The notes under the pieces were generated by a model. The model did no database searches. It had not been told where the DNA came from and was given only the letters and a program-made list of their open reading frames with translations. The translations under genes were made by a program, and so were the position numbers. DNA of 64,000 nt, from the NCBI RefSeq assembly GCF_000473145.1, contig NZ_KI421502.1, positions 38,218 to 102,217 on the forward strand. Direction: 5' to 3'. Origin of the DNA: Leisingera daeponensis DSM 23529. Lineage in GTDB: Bacteria; Pseudomonadota; Alphaproteobacteria; Rhodobacterales; Rhodobacteraceae. This document shows positions 28,666 to 37,576 of this stretch, piece after piece; position 1 is the stretch's first letter; each line of letters opens with the position of its first letter.

Positions 28666-29273
28666 TGGAAGGGCTGATTTCACTCGCCGTCAAGGCCATC
28701 TTTGTCGAAAACCTCGCGCTGTCCTTCTTCCTGGGCATGTGCACCTTCATCGCGGTGTCCAAGAAGATTTCCACCGCGCTGGGTCTGGGGATTTCGGTGA
28801 TGGTGGTGCAGGCCATCACCGTGCCTGCCAACAACCTGCTGCTGACCTACCTCCTGAAACCGGGCGCGCTGGCCTGGGCGGGCTTTCCGGACGTGGACCT
28901 GACCTTCCTCGGCCTGATCTCCTATATCGGGGTGATCGCGGCGATGGTGCAGATCCTGGAGATGATCCTCGATAAGTATTTCCCGCCGCTCTACAACGCG
29001 CTGGGGATCTTCCTGCCGCTGATCACGGTGAACTGCGCGATCCTGGGCGGCTCGCTGTTCATGGTGGAGCGCGATTACAACTTTGCTGAGGCAGCCACTT
29101 ACGGCCTCTCCTCCGGCTTCGGCTGGGCGCTGGCGATCACCGCGATGGCGGGCGTGCGCGAGAAGCTGAAGTATTCCGACGTGCCGGACGGCCTGCAGGG
29201 CCTGGGCATCACCTTTATCACCGCAGGTCTGATGGCGATGGCCTTCATGTCCTTCAGCGGCGTCAAACTGTAA
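28665..29273 (+). CDS. nqrE: Na+-NQR subunit E
   Basis: A 202-residue membrane subunit with about six helices, pseudo-symmetric to Nqr[21 protein letters not shown] contains the conserved cysteine, and [20 protein letters not shown] the second half-helix cysteine; these line the intramembrane iron centre. Overlaps nqrD by one base. nqrF begins 15 bases after the stop. Confidence 0.96.
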   Translation: MEGLISLAVKAIFVENLALSFFLGMCTFIAVSKKISTALGLGISVMVVQAITVPANNLLLTYLLKPGALAWAGFPDVDLTFLGLISYIGVIAAMVQILEMILDKYFPPLYNALGIFLPLITVNCAILGGSLFMVERDYNFAEAATYGLSSGFGWALAITAMAGVREKLKYSDVPDGLQGLGITFITAGLMAMAFMSFSGVKL

Positions 29274-29288
29274 GGAGAGCGCGGAAAC

Positions 29289-30509
29289 ATGGAAACTTTC
29301 ACGCTCGGCGTTGTCCTGTTCACGGTGATCGTGCTGGCGCTGGTGGCCGTCATTCTGGCCGCCCGCTCCCGCCTGGTCTCCACCGGCAACGTCAACATCA
29401 CCATCAACGGTGAAAAAACCATCTCGGTGCCCGCGGGCGGCAAGCTCTTGCAGACGCTGGCGGCAGAGAAACTGTTCGTCCCCTCCGCCTGCGGCGGCGG
29501 CGGCACCTGCGCGCAGTGCCGGGTGCGGGTGCATTCCGGCGGCGGCTCGATCCTGCCGACCGAGGAAAGCCACATCACCAAGCGCGAAGCCGCCTGCGGC
29601 GACCGGCTGTCCTGCCAGGTTGCGGTCAAGCAGGACATGGATATCGAAGTCCCCGAAGAGGTCTTCGGCGTCAAGAAATGGCGATGCAAGGTGCGCTCCA
29701 ACGAAAACGTGGCGACCTTTATCAAGGCGCTGGTGCTGGAGCTGCCCGAAGGCGAGGACGTGAATTTCCGCGCCGGCGGCTACATCCAGATCGAAGCGCC
29801 GGAGCATCAGCTGGCCTATACCGATTTCGACATCCAGGAGGAGTATCGCGAGGATTGGGACCGCTTCAATCTGTGGCAGTACAAATCCGTGGTGGATGAG
29901 CCGGTCGAGCGCGCCTATTCGATGGCGAACTACCCGGACGAGAAGGGCATCATCATGCTGAACGTCCGCGTCGCCTCGCCGCCGCCGGGCAGCAGCGACA
30001 TTCCGGCGGGCAAGATGTCGTCCTACATCTTCAACCTGAAACCGGGGGATGAGGTCACCATTTCCGGGCCGTTCGGCGAATTCTTCGCCCGCGACACCGA
30101 AAAGGAGATGGTGTTCATCGGCGGCGGCGCCGGCATGGCGCCGATGCGCAGCCACATCTTCGACCAGCTGAAGCGCCTGAAGACCAACCGCAAGATCAGC
30201 TTCTGGTACGGCGCGCGGTCGAAGAAAGAGATGTTCTTTGTCGAGGACTTCGACCAGCTCGCAGCGGAAAACCCGAACTTCGAATGGCACGTGGCCCTGT
30301 CGGACCCGCAGCCGGGCGATGACTGGGACGGCTACACCGGCTTCATCCACAACGTTCTGTATGAGGAATACCTCAAGAACCATCCGGCGCCGGAAGACTG
30401 CGAATTCTACATGTGCGGTCCGCCGATCATGAACCAGTCGGTGATCAACATGCTGCTGGACCTGGGCGTGGACCGCGAGGACATCATGCTCGACGATTTC
30501 GGCGGCTGA
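29289..30509 (+). CDS. nqrF: Na+-NQR subunit F (NADH dehydrogenase, 2Fe-2S, FAD)
   Basis: A 406-residue entry subunit for electrons from NADH. One N-terminal membrane helix (about 5-25) is followed by a 2Fe-2S ferredoxin domain with ligands C68, C74, C77 and C109, an FAD domain ([11 protein letters not shown]) and an NADH-binding C-terminus ([24 protein letters not shown]). Spacing of the cysteines matches the family. Followed 25 bp later by a strong terminator, so apbE and nqrM are not in the same transcript. Confidence 0.96.
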   Translation: METFTLGVVLFTVIVLALVAVILAARSRLVSTGNVNITINGEKTISVPAGGKLLQTLAAEKLFVPSACGGGGTCAQCRVRVHSGGGSILPTEESHITKREAACGDRLSCQVAVKQDMDIEVPEEVFGVKKWRCKVRSNENVATFIKALVLELPEGEDVNFRAGGYIQIEAPEHQLAYTDFDIQEEYREDWDRFNLWQYKSVVDEPVERAYSMANYPDEKGIIMLNVRVASPPPGSSDIPAGKMSSYIFNLKPGDEVTISGPFGEFFARDTEKEMVFIGGGAGMAPMRSHIFDQLKRLKTNRKISFWYGARSKKEMFFVEDFDQLAAENPNFEWHVALSDPQPGDDWDGYTGFIHNVLYEEYLKNHPAPEDCEFYMCGPPIMNQSVINMLLDLGVDREDIMLDDFGG

Positions 30510-30534
30510 GCCGGACCCCGAAGCGGAAAATCAA

Positions 30535-30562
30535 AAGCCCCGGATGGAGACATCCGGGGCTT
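30535..30562. terminator. Terminator of the nqrABCDEF operon
   Basis: Perfect 12-bp arms AAGCCCCGGATG / CATCCGGGGCTT around GAGA, with A-rich sequence before and TT after. It can serve both nqrF and the convergent LysR gene. Confidence 0.8.
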
Positions 30563-30604
30563 CGCCGTTTGGAGCGGATCGGCCGCCGTGGGGCAGATCC
30601 TGCT

Positions 30605-31489
30605 CTAGGCCGGCACGGCAGTCCCGATCTTGTTCCAAAGCTCATCGGCAACCACACCTATTGCCTGGTCCCTGCGCCGCATCTTGAAAATCATCGTCCG
30701 GCGTAAAGGAAACCCTTCCAGGTTCAGGGGAAGCAAGGCCCCGGACCGCCGTTCGTCCTCCGTCATGTGATCCGGCAGGCCGCCCCAGCCGAGACCGGCG
30801 AGGATCACCTTTTTCTTGGCCGCGAGATCGGAAACTGTCCATTTCAAGCCCCCGGGCAACAGATCGCGGCTCTGTTCATGCGCAGCGCCGCCGGTGCCGG
30901 CGGCGACCACCTGCACATGGCTTTGCATTTCGGATGCCGACAAGGCGCGGGACCCGGCGGGCAGGTTCAAGGCGGGGCTGGCCACCGGCCGGATCGTGAC
31001 CTCCGCAACCGGCTCTGCCTCCACGTCGTCCAGCGGCACCCCGTCAAGGGAGGCAAGCGCGATATCCGCCTTGCCCTCCATCAGCCGGGCAATCGGGCCG
31101 CCCATCATTTCCATGCGCAGCCGGAGGTGGGTCGCCGGGTGGCGCCGCCCGGTCTCGGCAAGCGCCGGCAGCAAAGGGTCCAGATCCATGGTGGCACTGA
31201 CGGCAAGTGTCAGTTCCGGTTCTTCGCGGGCGCGCAGCCGGGCGGCGGTCGTCCGCAGCCCCTGCATCTGCCGCAGAACCCGCGATGCCTCGCGGTAGAA
31301 GATTTCGCCCGCCGGGGTGAGCGCGGGGCGGTAGGCTTCGCGGCTGAACAGCTCCAGCTCCAGTTCCTCCTCCAGCTGCCGGATGGTGTGGCTGATGGCG
31401 GACTGCGACTTGTTCAGGCGCTCCGCGGCTCCGCGGAAGGTGCCGGTCGAGACGATCGCCTCAAGGGCAAGGAGCTGGCCGTGTTTCAT
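30605..31489 (-). CDS. LysR-family transcriptional regulator
   Basis: A 294-residue regulator with HTH at 3-62 (LLALEAIVSTGTFRGAAERL, then NKSQSAISHTIRQLEEEL) and an effector domain from about 90 (LTLAVSATMDLDPLLPAL). It is divergent from the GST gene and is the obvious candidate to control the GST/NTF2/tautomerase/nitronate-monooxygenase operon. Converges on nqrF through the shared hairpin. Confidence 0.88.
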   Translation of the reverse strand: MKHGQLLALEAIVSTGTFRGAAERLNKSQSAISHTIRQLEEELELELFSREAYRPALTPAGEIFYREASRVLRQMQGLRTTAARLRAREEPELTLAVSATMDLDPLLPALAETGRRHPATHLRLRMEMMGGPIARLMEGKADIALASLDGVPLDDVEAEPVAEVTIRPVASPALNLPAGSRALSASEMQSHVQVVAAGTGGAAHEQSRDLLPGGLKWTVSDLAAKKKVILAGLGWGGLPDHMTEDERRSGALLPLNLEGFPLRRTMIFKMRRRDQAIGVVADELWNKIGTAVPA

Positions 31490-31534
31490 CAGGTGTCAAC
31501 ATGATATGTTTTTGCAATCGTTATCTTGAAAACT

Positions 31535-31558
31535 CGATATTATCAATCAATCATATCG
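31535..31558. promoter_or_regulatory. Possible operator between lysR and the GST operon
   Basis: CGATAT at 31535-31540 and ATATCG at 31553-31558 form an inverted repeat in the AT-rich divergent region, about 40 bp before the GST start. LysR binding is inferred from position. Confidence 0.35.
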
Positions 31559-31597
31559 GGAGGTAGTCAGGGGGCATCACTGCAACAGGAGACTGTC

Positions 31598-32209
31598 ATG
31601 AAACTCTACTACAAACCCGGTGCCTGCCCGCTGGCCAGCCATATCGCCCTGTATGAAACCGGCCGCCCGTTTGACATCGAAGCGGTCGATACCGCGGCGG
31701 GACGGACCGAAAGCGGTGCGGATTACCGTGCGATCAACCCCAAAGGCTATGTTCCGGCCCTGGGCCTGGACGATGGCAGCATCCTGACCGAAGGGGCGGC
31801 GGTTTTGCAGTATATCGCGGACAGCCACCCGGAGGCAGGTCTGGCGCCGGCGGCGGGCACCTTGGCCCGGGCCCGGATGCAAGAACAGCTCAACTGGATC
31901 GGGAGCGAGCTGCACAAGGCCTTTAGCCCGCTGTTCCGCGAGGACACGTCCGAAGCCGGCAAAGACGACGCGCGCAGCGCTGTTGCGGGCAAGTTCGATT
32001 TTATCGAGGCCCAGCTGGCGGATGGCCGCGAGTGGCTGGTCGAGGGCCGGTTTTCGGTGGCGGATGCCTATCTGTTCGTGGTCTCGAACTGGGCGAACTT
32101 CACCGGCATCGACCTGGCCCGCTGGCCCAATCTGGCCGCCTTTGTCGGCCGCAGTGCTGCCCGCCCGTCGGCCCAGGCTGCAATGCGCGCAGAGGGGCTG
32201 ATCCAGTGA
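31598..32209 (+). CDS. Glutathione S-transferase, beta-class-like
   Basis: A 203-residue thioredoxin-fold GST. KLYYKPGACPLASHIAL contains the beta-class catalytic Cys10; NPKGYVPAL carries the cis-Pro and TEGAAVLQYIAD the glutathione gamma-Glu site. The C-terminal helical domain includes SVADAYLF. The ATG at 31598 is chosen because family homology begins there; an upstream frame would add 24 unrelated residues. It would conjugate or isomerise small electrophiles in the cytoplasm. First gene of a four-gene LysR-controlled unit; the next gene starts on its stop (GTGA). Confidence 0.9.
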   Translation: MKLYYKPGACPLASHIALYETGRPFDIEAVDTAAGRTESGADYRAINPKGYVPALGLDDGSILTEGAAVLQYIADSHPEAGLAPAAGTLARARMQEQLNWIGSELHKAFSPLFREDTSEAGKDDARSAVAGKFDFIEAQLADGREWLVEGRFSVADAYLFVVSNWANFTGIDLARWPNLAAFVGRSAARPSAQAAMRAEGLIQ

Positions 32210-32586
32210 CGCCCGCCGGCCACAAACAGGTCGGCGCACTGATGGAGGCCTATTTCGAGGGCCTCCATCAAGCCGACAGCGCCCTGCTGCGCAAGGTCTT
32301 CCACCCGCAGCTGGCCTACATCTGCGCCACCGAAGGCGACGAGCTGTATCTGGATCTTGAGACTTACATGGCCCGCGTCGACGGGCGTGTGCCGCCGGCC
32401 AAACGCGGCGACCCGCGCGAGGAGGAGATTCTGGAGATTGCCTTTGCCAGCGGCCGGCTGGCCCGTGTCAGCGCCCGGATGACCATGATGGGGCGGGATT
32501 TCCACGACCTGCTGACCCTTGTCCGCTACGGTGCCGAATGGCGTATCGTGGCCAAAGTGTTTTCCTATGTTCCGCGAAAGGACTGA
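32206..32586 (+). CDS. NTF2-like/SnoaL-type protein (lumazine-binding family look-alike)
   Basis: A 126-residue protein starting with GTG overlapping the GST stop by 4 bases. The pattern LMEAYFEGLHQADSALLRKV-FHP near the start and WRIVAKVFSY at the end is the NTF2-like cone fold used by many small hydrolases and isomerases. It is co-translated with GST and a tautomerase, suggesting that it handles the same small organic substrate. Catalytic residues cannot be named. Confidence 0.7.
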   Translation: MTPAGHKQVGALMEAYFEGLHQADSALLRKVFHPQLAYICATEGDELYLDLETYMARVDGRVPPAKRGDPREEEILEIAFASGRLARVSARMTMMGRDFHDLLTLVRYGAEWRIVAKVFSYVPRKD

Positions 32587-32589
32587 ACG

Positions 32590-32811
32590 ATGCCTTATGT
32601 GAATATCAAAGTGACCCGCGAGGGCGGCCCCGAAGGCACCGGCCCCAGCGCAGACCAGAAGGCGCAGCTGATTTCCCGGGTCACGGGCCTGCTGCAGGAC
32701 GTTCTGGGCAAGACCCCGGCGACCACATTTGTGGTGATCGACGAGGTCGCGCTGGAGGACTGGGGCGTCGGCGGCCTGCCGGTGCAGGAGTACCGGAAGC
32801 AGGCGCAATGA
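32590..32811 (+). CDS. 4-oxalocrotonate tautomerase-family protein
   Basis: A 73-residue tautomerase-superfamily protein. Pro2 directly after the initiator Met (MPYVNIKVT) becomes the N-terminal catalytic proline. PATTFVVIDEVALEDWG is the usual second half. It starts three bases after the NTF2-like gene and overlaps the nitronate monooxygenase start by 4 bases (ATGA). It would catalyse keto-enol tautomerisation in the pathway of this operon; substrate unknown. Confidence 0.85.
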   Translation: MPYVNIKVTREGGPEGTGPSADQKAQLISRVTGLLQDVLGKTPATTFVVIDEVALEDWGVGGLPVQEYRKQAQ

Positions 32812-33794
32812 AGACGCGGCTGACAGAGGCGCTGGGGATCACCTGTCCGGTGATCCAGGCGCCGATGGCCTTTGCGGCGGGCGGCGCGCTGGCCAGCGCT
32901 GTCAGCACTGCCGGCGGGCTGGGCATGATCGGGGGCGGTTACGGAGATGCCGGGTGGATCGAACAGCAGTTCGCCATCGCCGCGGGCGCCCGCGCCGGCT
33001 GCGGGCTGATCACCTGGAAGCTGGCGGAACAGCCGCACCTGCTGGAGCGGGTGCTGGCGCAGGACCCGGCGGCGGTTTTCCTGTCCTTCGGCGACCCGGC
33101 GCCGTTTGCGCCCGCGATTCGGCAGGCCGGCGTGCCGCTGATCTGCCAGGTCCAGACCCTGCGCGATGCGCAGCAGGCGCTGGAGTGCGGTGCCGACATC
33201 ATCGTCGCCCAAGGGGCGGATGCCGGCGGCCATGGCGAGGCCCGCGGCACCTTTGCCCTGGTGCCCGAGATCGCGGACGAGATCGCGCGCCAGAACAGCC
33301 AGGCGCTGCTGTGCGCCGCAGGCGGCATCACGGACGGGCGCGGCCTTGCCGCGGCCCTGATGCTTGGCGCGGACGGGGCGGTGATCGGCACCCGGTTCTG
33401 GGCCTCGCGCGAGGCGCTGGTGCATCCGCGCATTCTGGACCGCGCGCTGGCGGCAACGGGGGATGACACCATCCGCACCCGGGTGGTGGACGTGGTTCGC
33501 GGCCTGGACTGGCCCGGCCGTTACAACGTCCGCGTTCTGCGCAATCCCTTTATCCAGAAGTGGCACGGGGCAGAGGACGCCTTGCAGCTGGAAGCGGGCG
33601 CTGAAGCGGCCAAATGGGCGGCGGCTCAGGAGGCGGGGGATCCGGACATCGCAACCGCCATTACGGGCGAAGGCATCGGCATGATCCGCTCGGCGCCGCC
33701 TGCGGGGGATATTCTGGCGAGCCTCATGACGGACGCGCGGCAGTGCCTTGCCAGGGCGGCGTCCGCCGCCGGGCGGGCAAGCTCCTTGACCTGA
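32808..33794 (+). CDS. Nitronate monooxygenase / 2-nitropropane dioxygenase family flavoprotein
   Basis: A 328-residue FMN-binding TIM barrel. CPVIQAPMAFAAGGALASAV, VAQGADAGGHGEARGTFALV and AAGGITDGRGLAAALMLGAD are the family's FMN and phosphate-binding motifs. The active-site His lies in GGHGE. It would oxidise alkyl nitronates or a related enoate; many members have unknown substrates. The longer open frame upstream is a shadow of the tautomerase; the ATG at 32808 is coupled to it. Last gene of the GST operon. Confidence 0.82.
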   Translation: MKTRLTEALGITCPVIQAPMAFAAGGALASAVSTAGGLGMIGGGYGDAGWIEQQFAIAAGARAGCGLITWKLAEQPHLLERVLAQDPAAVFLSFGDPAPFAPAIRQAGVPLICQVQTLRDAQQALECGADIIVAQGADAGGHGEARGTFALVPEIADEIARQNSQALLCAAGGITDGRGLAAALMLGADGAVIGTRFWASREALVHPRILDRALAATGDDTIRTRVVDVVRGLDWPGRYNVRVLRNPFIQKWHGAEDALQLEAGAEAAKWAAAQEAGDPDIATAITGEGIGMIRSAPPAGDILASLMTDARQCLARAASAAGRASSLT

Positions 33795-33855
33795 CCGCCT
33801 GCGCCCCGTGTCCGGCAGGGCGCGGGGCGGCCGGGTGCCGGTTGGGCAGTGCGCC

Positions 33856-34380
33856 CTAGCCGACGATCATCTGTTTCATGCGCAGGGCCTCATACTCCAG
33901 CTCCTGCAGGCGGAAGTTCACAACGTCGCCCACCGTGATCATCCCGCACAGGCGGTCGTCCTTCACCACCGGCAGGTGGCGGAAGCGGCCCTCGTTCATC
34001 ACCTTGGCGACGTCGATCAGCAGGTCGTCCGGTTTGCAGGTCTTGACCTCGCGGGTCATGATGTCCTCGACCAGCTGCGGCAGGGTGTGGCCCGGCGTTT
34101 CCGCCAGCCGCCGCACGATGTCGCGCTCCGACAGGATGCCCTGCAGCGCGCCGTTCTGGTCGGTCACCACCAGCGCGCCGATGCGCTTGTCGCGCAGCGC
34201 CTCCACCGCATGGCCGACGGTGTCGTTCGGACGGATCGCATAAATCGCGTCGCCCTTGGCCTCCAGTAGCTTCGCAACGGTCGACTGGCCGTGCGACAAG
34301 TTCGACTCGGCCGACTGGCTGTGGCTTTGCTGCCCGGCCTTGTCGCCCCGGGTCGGAGGCTGGTATGAGAACGGTGCCAT
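33856..34380 (-). CDS. Two-CBS-domain protein
   Basis: A 174-residue cytoplasmic protein. After a Ser/Gln-rich N-terminus of about 30 residues come two CBS domains (about 45-100 and 110-165), seen as PNDTVGHAVEALRDKRIGAL and DVAKVMNEGRFRHLPVV. CBS pairs bind adenosyl ligands and act as energy sensors. AGGAGGAGA stands 7 bases upstream of ATG 34380. Stand-alone; it converges with the GST operon. Confidence 0.85.
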   Translation of the reverse strand: MAPFSYQPPTRGDKAGQQSHSQSAESNLSHGQSTVAKLLEAKGDAIYAIRPNDTVGHAVEALRDKRIGALVVTDQNGALQGILSERDIVRRLAETPGHTLPQLVEDIMTREVKTCKPDDLLIDVAKVMNEGRFRHLPVVKDDRLCGMITVGDVVNFRLQELEYEALRMKQMIVG

Positions 34381-34489
34381 GCGCGGGTCTCCTCCTATCC
34401 TGCATCAGGTCATGCCCCCATCTTAACGGCGGATTGCCATCCGGGAAGGGGCGAAATGACGCGAGCGCTAACAAAGGCCGGAAAACAAC

Positions 34490-34678
34490 ATGTTCGAATC
34501 CCTCTACCTGACCCCCGTCACCGGCGTGCTGACCGTGTTCGTGGTGGTGGTCTGCGGCCATCTGTACCGGCAGAACTGGAAGACCCAGCCGCCCGATGCG
34601 CGGCTGAGGGCCTGGCTGTTCGGGGTGCCCGCGGCGCTTGGCCTTCTGGCGCTGGCCTTTCTGCCGCTGAAGTTCTGA
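34490..34678 (+). CDS. Small two-helix membrane protein (62 residues)
   Basis: Two hydrophobic segments (about 8-24 and 40-58) separated by a basic loop (YRQNWKTQPPDARLR). It lies 67 bp upstream of apbE on the same strand, in the maturation part of the nqr locus. No family was recognised. Ribosome site is weak, but hydrophobic pattern and codon use support a real gene. Confidence 0.55.
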   Translation: MFESLYLTPVTGVLTVFVVVVCGHLYRQNWKTQPPDARLRAWLFGVPAALGLLALAFLPLKF

Positions 34679-34745
34679 GGCTGCGTTTGACTCTGGCGCG
34701 GGGCAGGGGCATAGCAGCGCCAGATTTATCCCCGGAGGTTGACCA

Positions 34746-35780
34746 ATGCCCAGACGGTTCCTGCTTGCCCTGATCCTGCCCGCGGTGCTGCTGGTGTCCG
34801 GCTGCTGGTTCGGCAGCGAACCGGAGGAGGTGCGCCTGTCGGGCCAGACCATGGGCACCACCTACAGCGTGATCGCGATTGGCGAGCATCTGGACCAGGA
34901 GGCGCTGGCGGCGGAGGTGGAGGCCACCTTGGCGGCGGTGAACGCCAAGATGTCGAACTGGGATCCGGCGTCGGAAGTGTCCACCTTTTCCGCCGCGCGC
35001 AGCACCGCGCCGGTGCGGGTGTCGCCGGAGTTTGCCCATGTGCTGGCGGCGGCCAACGACGTGCATGAAAAGACCGGCGGCAAGTTCGACGTGACGCTTG
35101 GCCCGCTGATCGAGCTGTGGGGCTTCGGCCCGCGCAAGCCGGAGGATCCGGTGCCGTCGGATGCGGCCATCGCCAAAGCGCTGGAGGGCGTCGGGCAGGC
35201 GCGGCTGCTGACGCTGGATGCAGGGGCCGGCACCCTGAAGAAATCCGCGCCGGAGACCGGGATCAACCTGTCGGCCATTGCCAAGGGATACGGTGTCGAT
35301 GCGGTGGCGCAGACGCTGCAGGGCTTTGGCGTTGAGAACTACATGGTGGAAATCGGCGGCGATCTGGTGACCAAGGGGCAAAACGCCAAGGGCGAGGCCT
35401 GGCGCATCGGCATCGAGAAACCGGATGCGGCGGCGCAGACGGTGCAGCTGATCGTGCCGGTCAGCAACCTGGGCCTGGCGACCTCCGGCGATTACCGCAA
35501 TTATTTCGAGCATGAGGGCCAGCGCTATTCCCACATCCTTGACCCGGTTGCCGGGCGGCCGGTGACGCACCGCACCGCCTCGGTCACGGTGATCGCGGAA
35601 AACGCGATGCTGGCGGATGCCTGGGCGACCGCGATGCTGGTTCTGGGCAGCGCGGACGGGCTGAAGCTGGCGGAGCAGCATAAACTTGCCGTGTTTTTCA
35701 TCGATCGGGACGTGCAAGCCGGCGAAGATGCCTATATTACCTCTGCAAGCAGCGCTTTCGAGGCGCTGACCGGAAACTGA
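34746..35780 (+). CDS. apbE: FAD:protein FMN transferase
   Basis: A 344-residue flavin transferase, which attaches FMN to threonines of NqrB and NqrC in the periplasm. A lipobox LVSGC with Cys20 predicts a lipoprotein. SGQTMGTTYSV near residue 37, DVTLGPLIELWGFG and INLSAIAKGYGVDAVAQTL are ApbE signatures, and the C-terminal DAWATAMLVLG is the FAD/Mg site. CCGGAGG precedes the ATG. Followed by nqrM after about 30 bp. Confidence 0.93.
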   Translation: MPRRFLLALILPAVLLVSGCWFGSEPEEVRLSGQTMGTTYSVIAIGEHLDQEALAAEVEATLAAVNAKMSNWDPASEVSTFSAARSTAPVRVSPEFAHVLAAANDVHEKTGGKFDVTLGPLIELWGFGPRKPEDPVPSDAAIAKALEGVGQARLLTLDAGAGTLKKSAPETGINLSAIAKGYGVDAVAQTLQGFGVENYMVEIGGDLVTKGQNAKGEAWRIGIEKPDAAAQTVQLIVPVSNLGLATSGDYRNYFEHEGQRYSHILDPVAGRPVTHRTASVTVIAENAMLADAWATAMLVLGSADGLKLAEQHKLAVFFIDRDVQAGEDAYITSASSAFEALTGN

Positions 35781-35813
35781 GCCGCGTACTGAGCGACATC
35801 GCGAGGGACCCCA

Positions 35814-36053
35814 ATGAGCACCTTTCTATTGGCCTTTATCCTGCTGCTGATCGTGACCCTGGGCATGTCGCTGGGGGTGATGCTGATGGGCAAGAAGATC
35901 AAGGGCAGCTGCGGCGGCCTGAATGCGATTTCCGGTGCCGACAAATGCGTGGTCTGTTCCAAGGACATCGACCCGGACAGCCCGCTGCGCGACAAGCTGC
36001 AGTGCAAGCGCGCCCGCCGGATGGTGGAGCAGATGCAGGAAGAACAGGCATGA
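35814..36053 (+). CDS. nqrM: Na+-NQR maturation protein NqrM
   Basis: A 79-residue small membrane protein (one helix, about 4-26). Its four cysteines C33, C45, C48 and C64 (SCGGLN, CVVC, QCKR) match the NqrM/DUF539 family, needed to assemble the Cys-bound iron centre in NqrD/NqrE. GAGGG precedes the ATG. Together with apbE it completes the nqr gene set, but sits 5.3 kb from nqrF. Confidence 0.9.
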   Translation: MSTFLLAFILLLIVTLGMSLGVMLMGKKIKGSCGGLNAISGADKCVVCSKDIDPDSPLRDKLQCKRARRMVEQMQEEQA

Positions 36054-36148
36054 GGCCAAGGCTGCGGTCAGGGCTGCGGCACGGCGCGGGCAGCGTCCGC
36101 GCCGCCAAGGGGCGGGCCGGTCCGCGGCGTGCGGAACACGGTTTCACC

Positions 36149-37576
36149 TTACTCACTCTCAGGGTCTGACTCTGCCGCCTCCAAGGCCGCGGCCGCGCTG
36201 GCCGGGGGCTGATCGGGCGCCCAGCCCTTGCCCAAGGCGATCTGCAGCCGGGACCAGGCCAGCGCCAGGTCGCGGCGGGCGGCGATCAGGCCCAGCTCGT
36301 TGTCGCGCAAGGCTTCCTCGGTGTTCAGAAGGTCGAACAGGGTGATTTCATTGGCCCGGAAGGTTTCGCGCGCAAGATCGGCAACCTTGCCGCCCAGTCC
36401 GACCGCCTGCGCCTGCGCTGCGGTGCGCTCGCGGGCGGCCCTCAGCGCGCTTTGCTGCGCCTGCACCTCCTCCACCGCGCCGCGCACCGCTGCGCGGTAA
36501 TCGTATTCCGTGGCCTTGGCCTCGGCGATGGCGCGCTCGTGGAACGCGCGCAGAACCGGGCGGTTGAACAGCGGCAGCCGCAGCGACGGGCCGATCTGGT
36601 AGAGATCGGGCAGGCCGCGGAATGCCTCGATGGAGCCGGTGACTTCGAGCGACGGGTAAAGCTCCGCCTCGGTGACACCGATACTGGCGGTGGCGCTGCG
36701 CAGCTGGGCTTCGGCCAGCAGCACATCGGGGCGGTTGCGCAACAGGCTGGCAGGCACCCCAAGCTCGGGCTGGGTTGAGGGATGGGGCTGGCCGGAACTG
36801 TTCTGCATCATCGCAAACACCTCGGAGGCGTCGCGGTCCAGCAGCGTGGCCAGGGCAAACACGGCAGCCTCATAGCCGGAGATGAAGCCGGGAAGATCCG
36901 CCTTGGCGCTGGCGACCTGCAGCTTGGTGCGCTCCAGATCCAGGGCAAGGACGGCGCGGGCGGCCTTCAGCTCCTCCACCGTGGCCAGGATCTGCTGGCG
37001 CAGCTCGATCGTCTTGCGGGTGACGGCGGCGCCGCGCTGGAAAAACCGCGCCTCGATATAGGTGCGGGTGATCGCGTCGATGATCGCCAGCCGGGTGGTG
37101 GCCATCTGGTAGAACTGCGCGTCGCGGTCTGCGACCGCCCGTTCGGAGCGTCGCTGGAAGCCGCCGAACAGGTCGAACACATAGGTGGCGCCGATTTCGG
37201 CGGAATCGAGACTGGTTGAACCGTCCTGCGATTCCCGGCGCGAAAAGACCGAACTGCCCTCCAGATCGCCGCGCACCTGCTCCGGGCGGCCGCTGGCGCG
37301 GCGCACCGCCTCAGCCGCCTTGAGGCGCTGGCGGGCGGATTTGATATCCAGGTTCTGCGCCAGCCCGGCCGCCACCAGCCGGTCCAGGGCGGCATCGTTC
37401 AGCCCCTGCCACCAGGTCTCTGCCGCGCCCTGCGCGGTGGCAAAGGAGCGGGTCTGGTAATAGCTGGCCGGCACGGCGAAGGCGGGACGCTGGTAATCCC
37501 GGCCCGCGACGGTGCAGCCGCACAGGAGAGTTCCGGCCAGCAGCACGGAACGGGCTGTCCAATTGGATCTGCTCAT
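36149..37576 (-). CDS. NodT-family outer-membrane efflux lipoprotein (TolC-like), orphan
   Basis: A 475-residue outer-membrane channel protein. The N-terminus has a lipobox (LLCGC, Cys20); ETWWQGLNDAALDRLVAAGL and two repeats of long amphipathic helices (for example LAQNLDIKSARQRLKAAEA) identify the OEP family. PASLLRNRPDVLLAEAQLRS is a NodT signature. The frame extends to 37762, but the signal peptide places the start at ATG 37576. Inner-membrane and periplasmic partners of a tripartite pump are absent on both sides, so it must couple to a pump encoded elsewhere. Confidence 0.85.
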   Translation of the reverse strand: MSRSNWTARSVLLAGTLLCGCTVAGRDYQRPAFAVPASYYQTRSFATAQGAAETWWQGLNDAALDRLVAAGLAQNLDIKSARQRLKAAEAVRRASGRPEQVRGDLEGSSVFSRRESQDGSTSLDSAEIGATYVFDLFGGFQRRSERAVADRDAQFYQMATTRLAIIDAITRTYIEARFFQRGAAVTRKTIELRQQILATVEELKAARAVLALDLERTKLQVASAKADLPGFISGYEAAVFALATLLDRDASEVFAMMQNSSGQPHPSTQPELGVPASLLRNRPDVLLAEAQLRSATASIGVTEAELYPSLEVTGSIEAFRGLPDLYQIGPSLRLPLFNRPVLRAFHERAIAEAKATEYDYRAAVRGAVEEVQAQQSALRAARERTAAQAQAVGLGGKVADLARETFRANEITLFDLLNTEEALRDNELGLIAARRDLALAWSRLQIALGKGWAPDQPPASAAAALEAAESDPESE

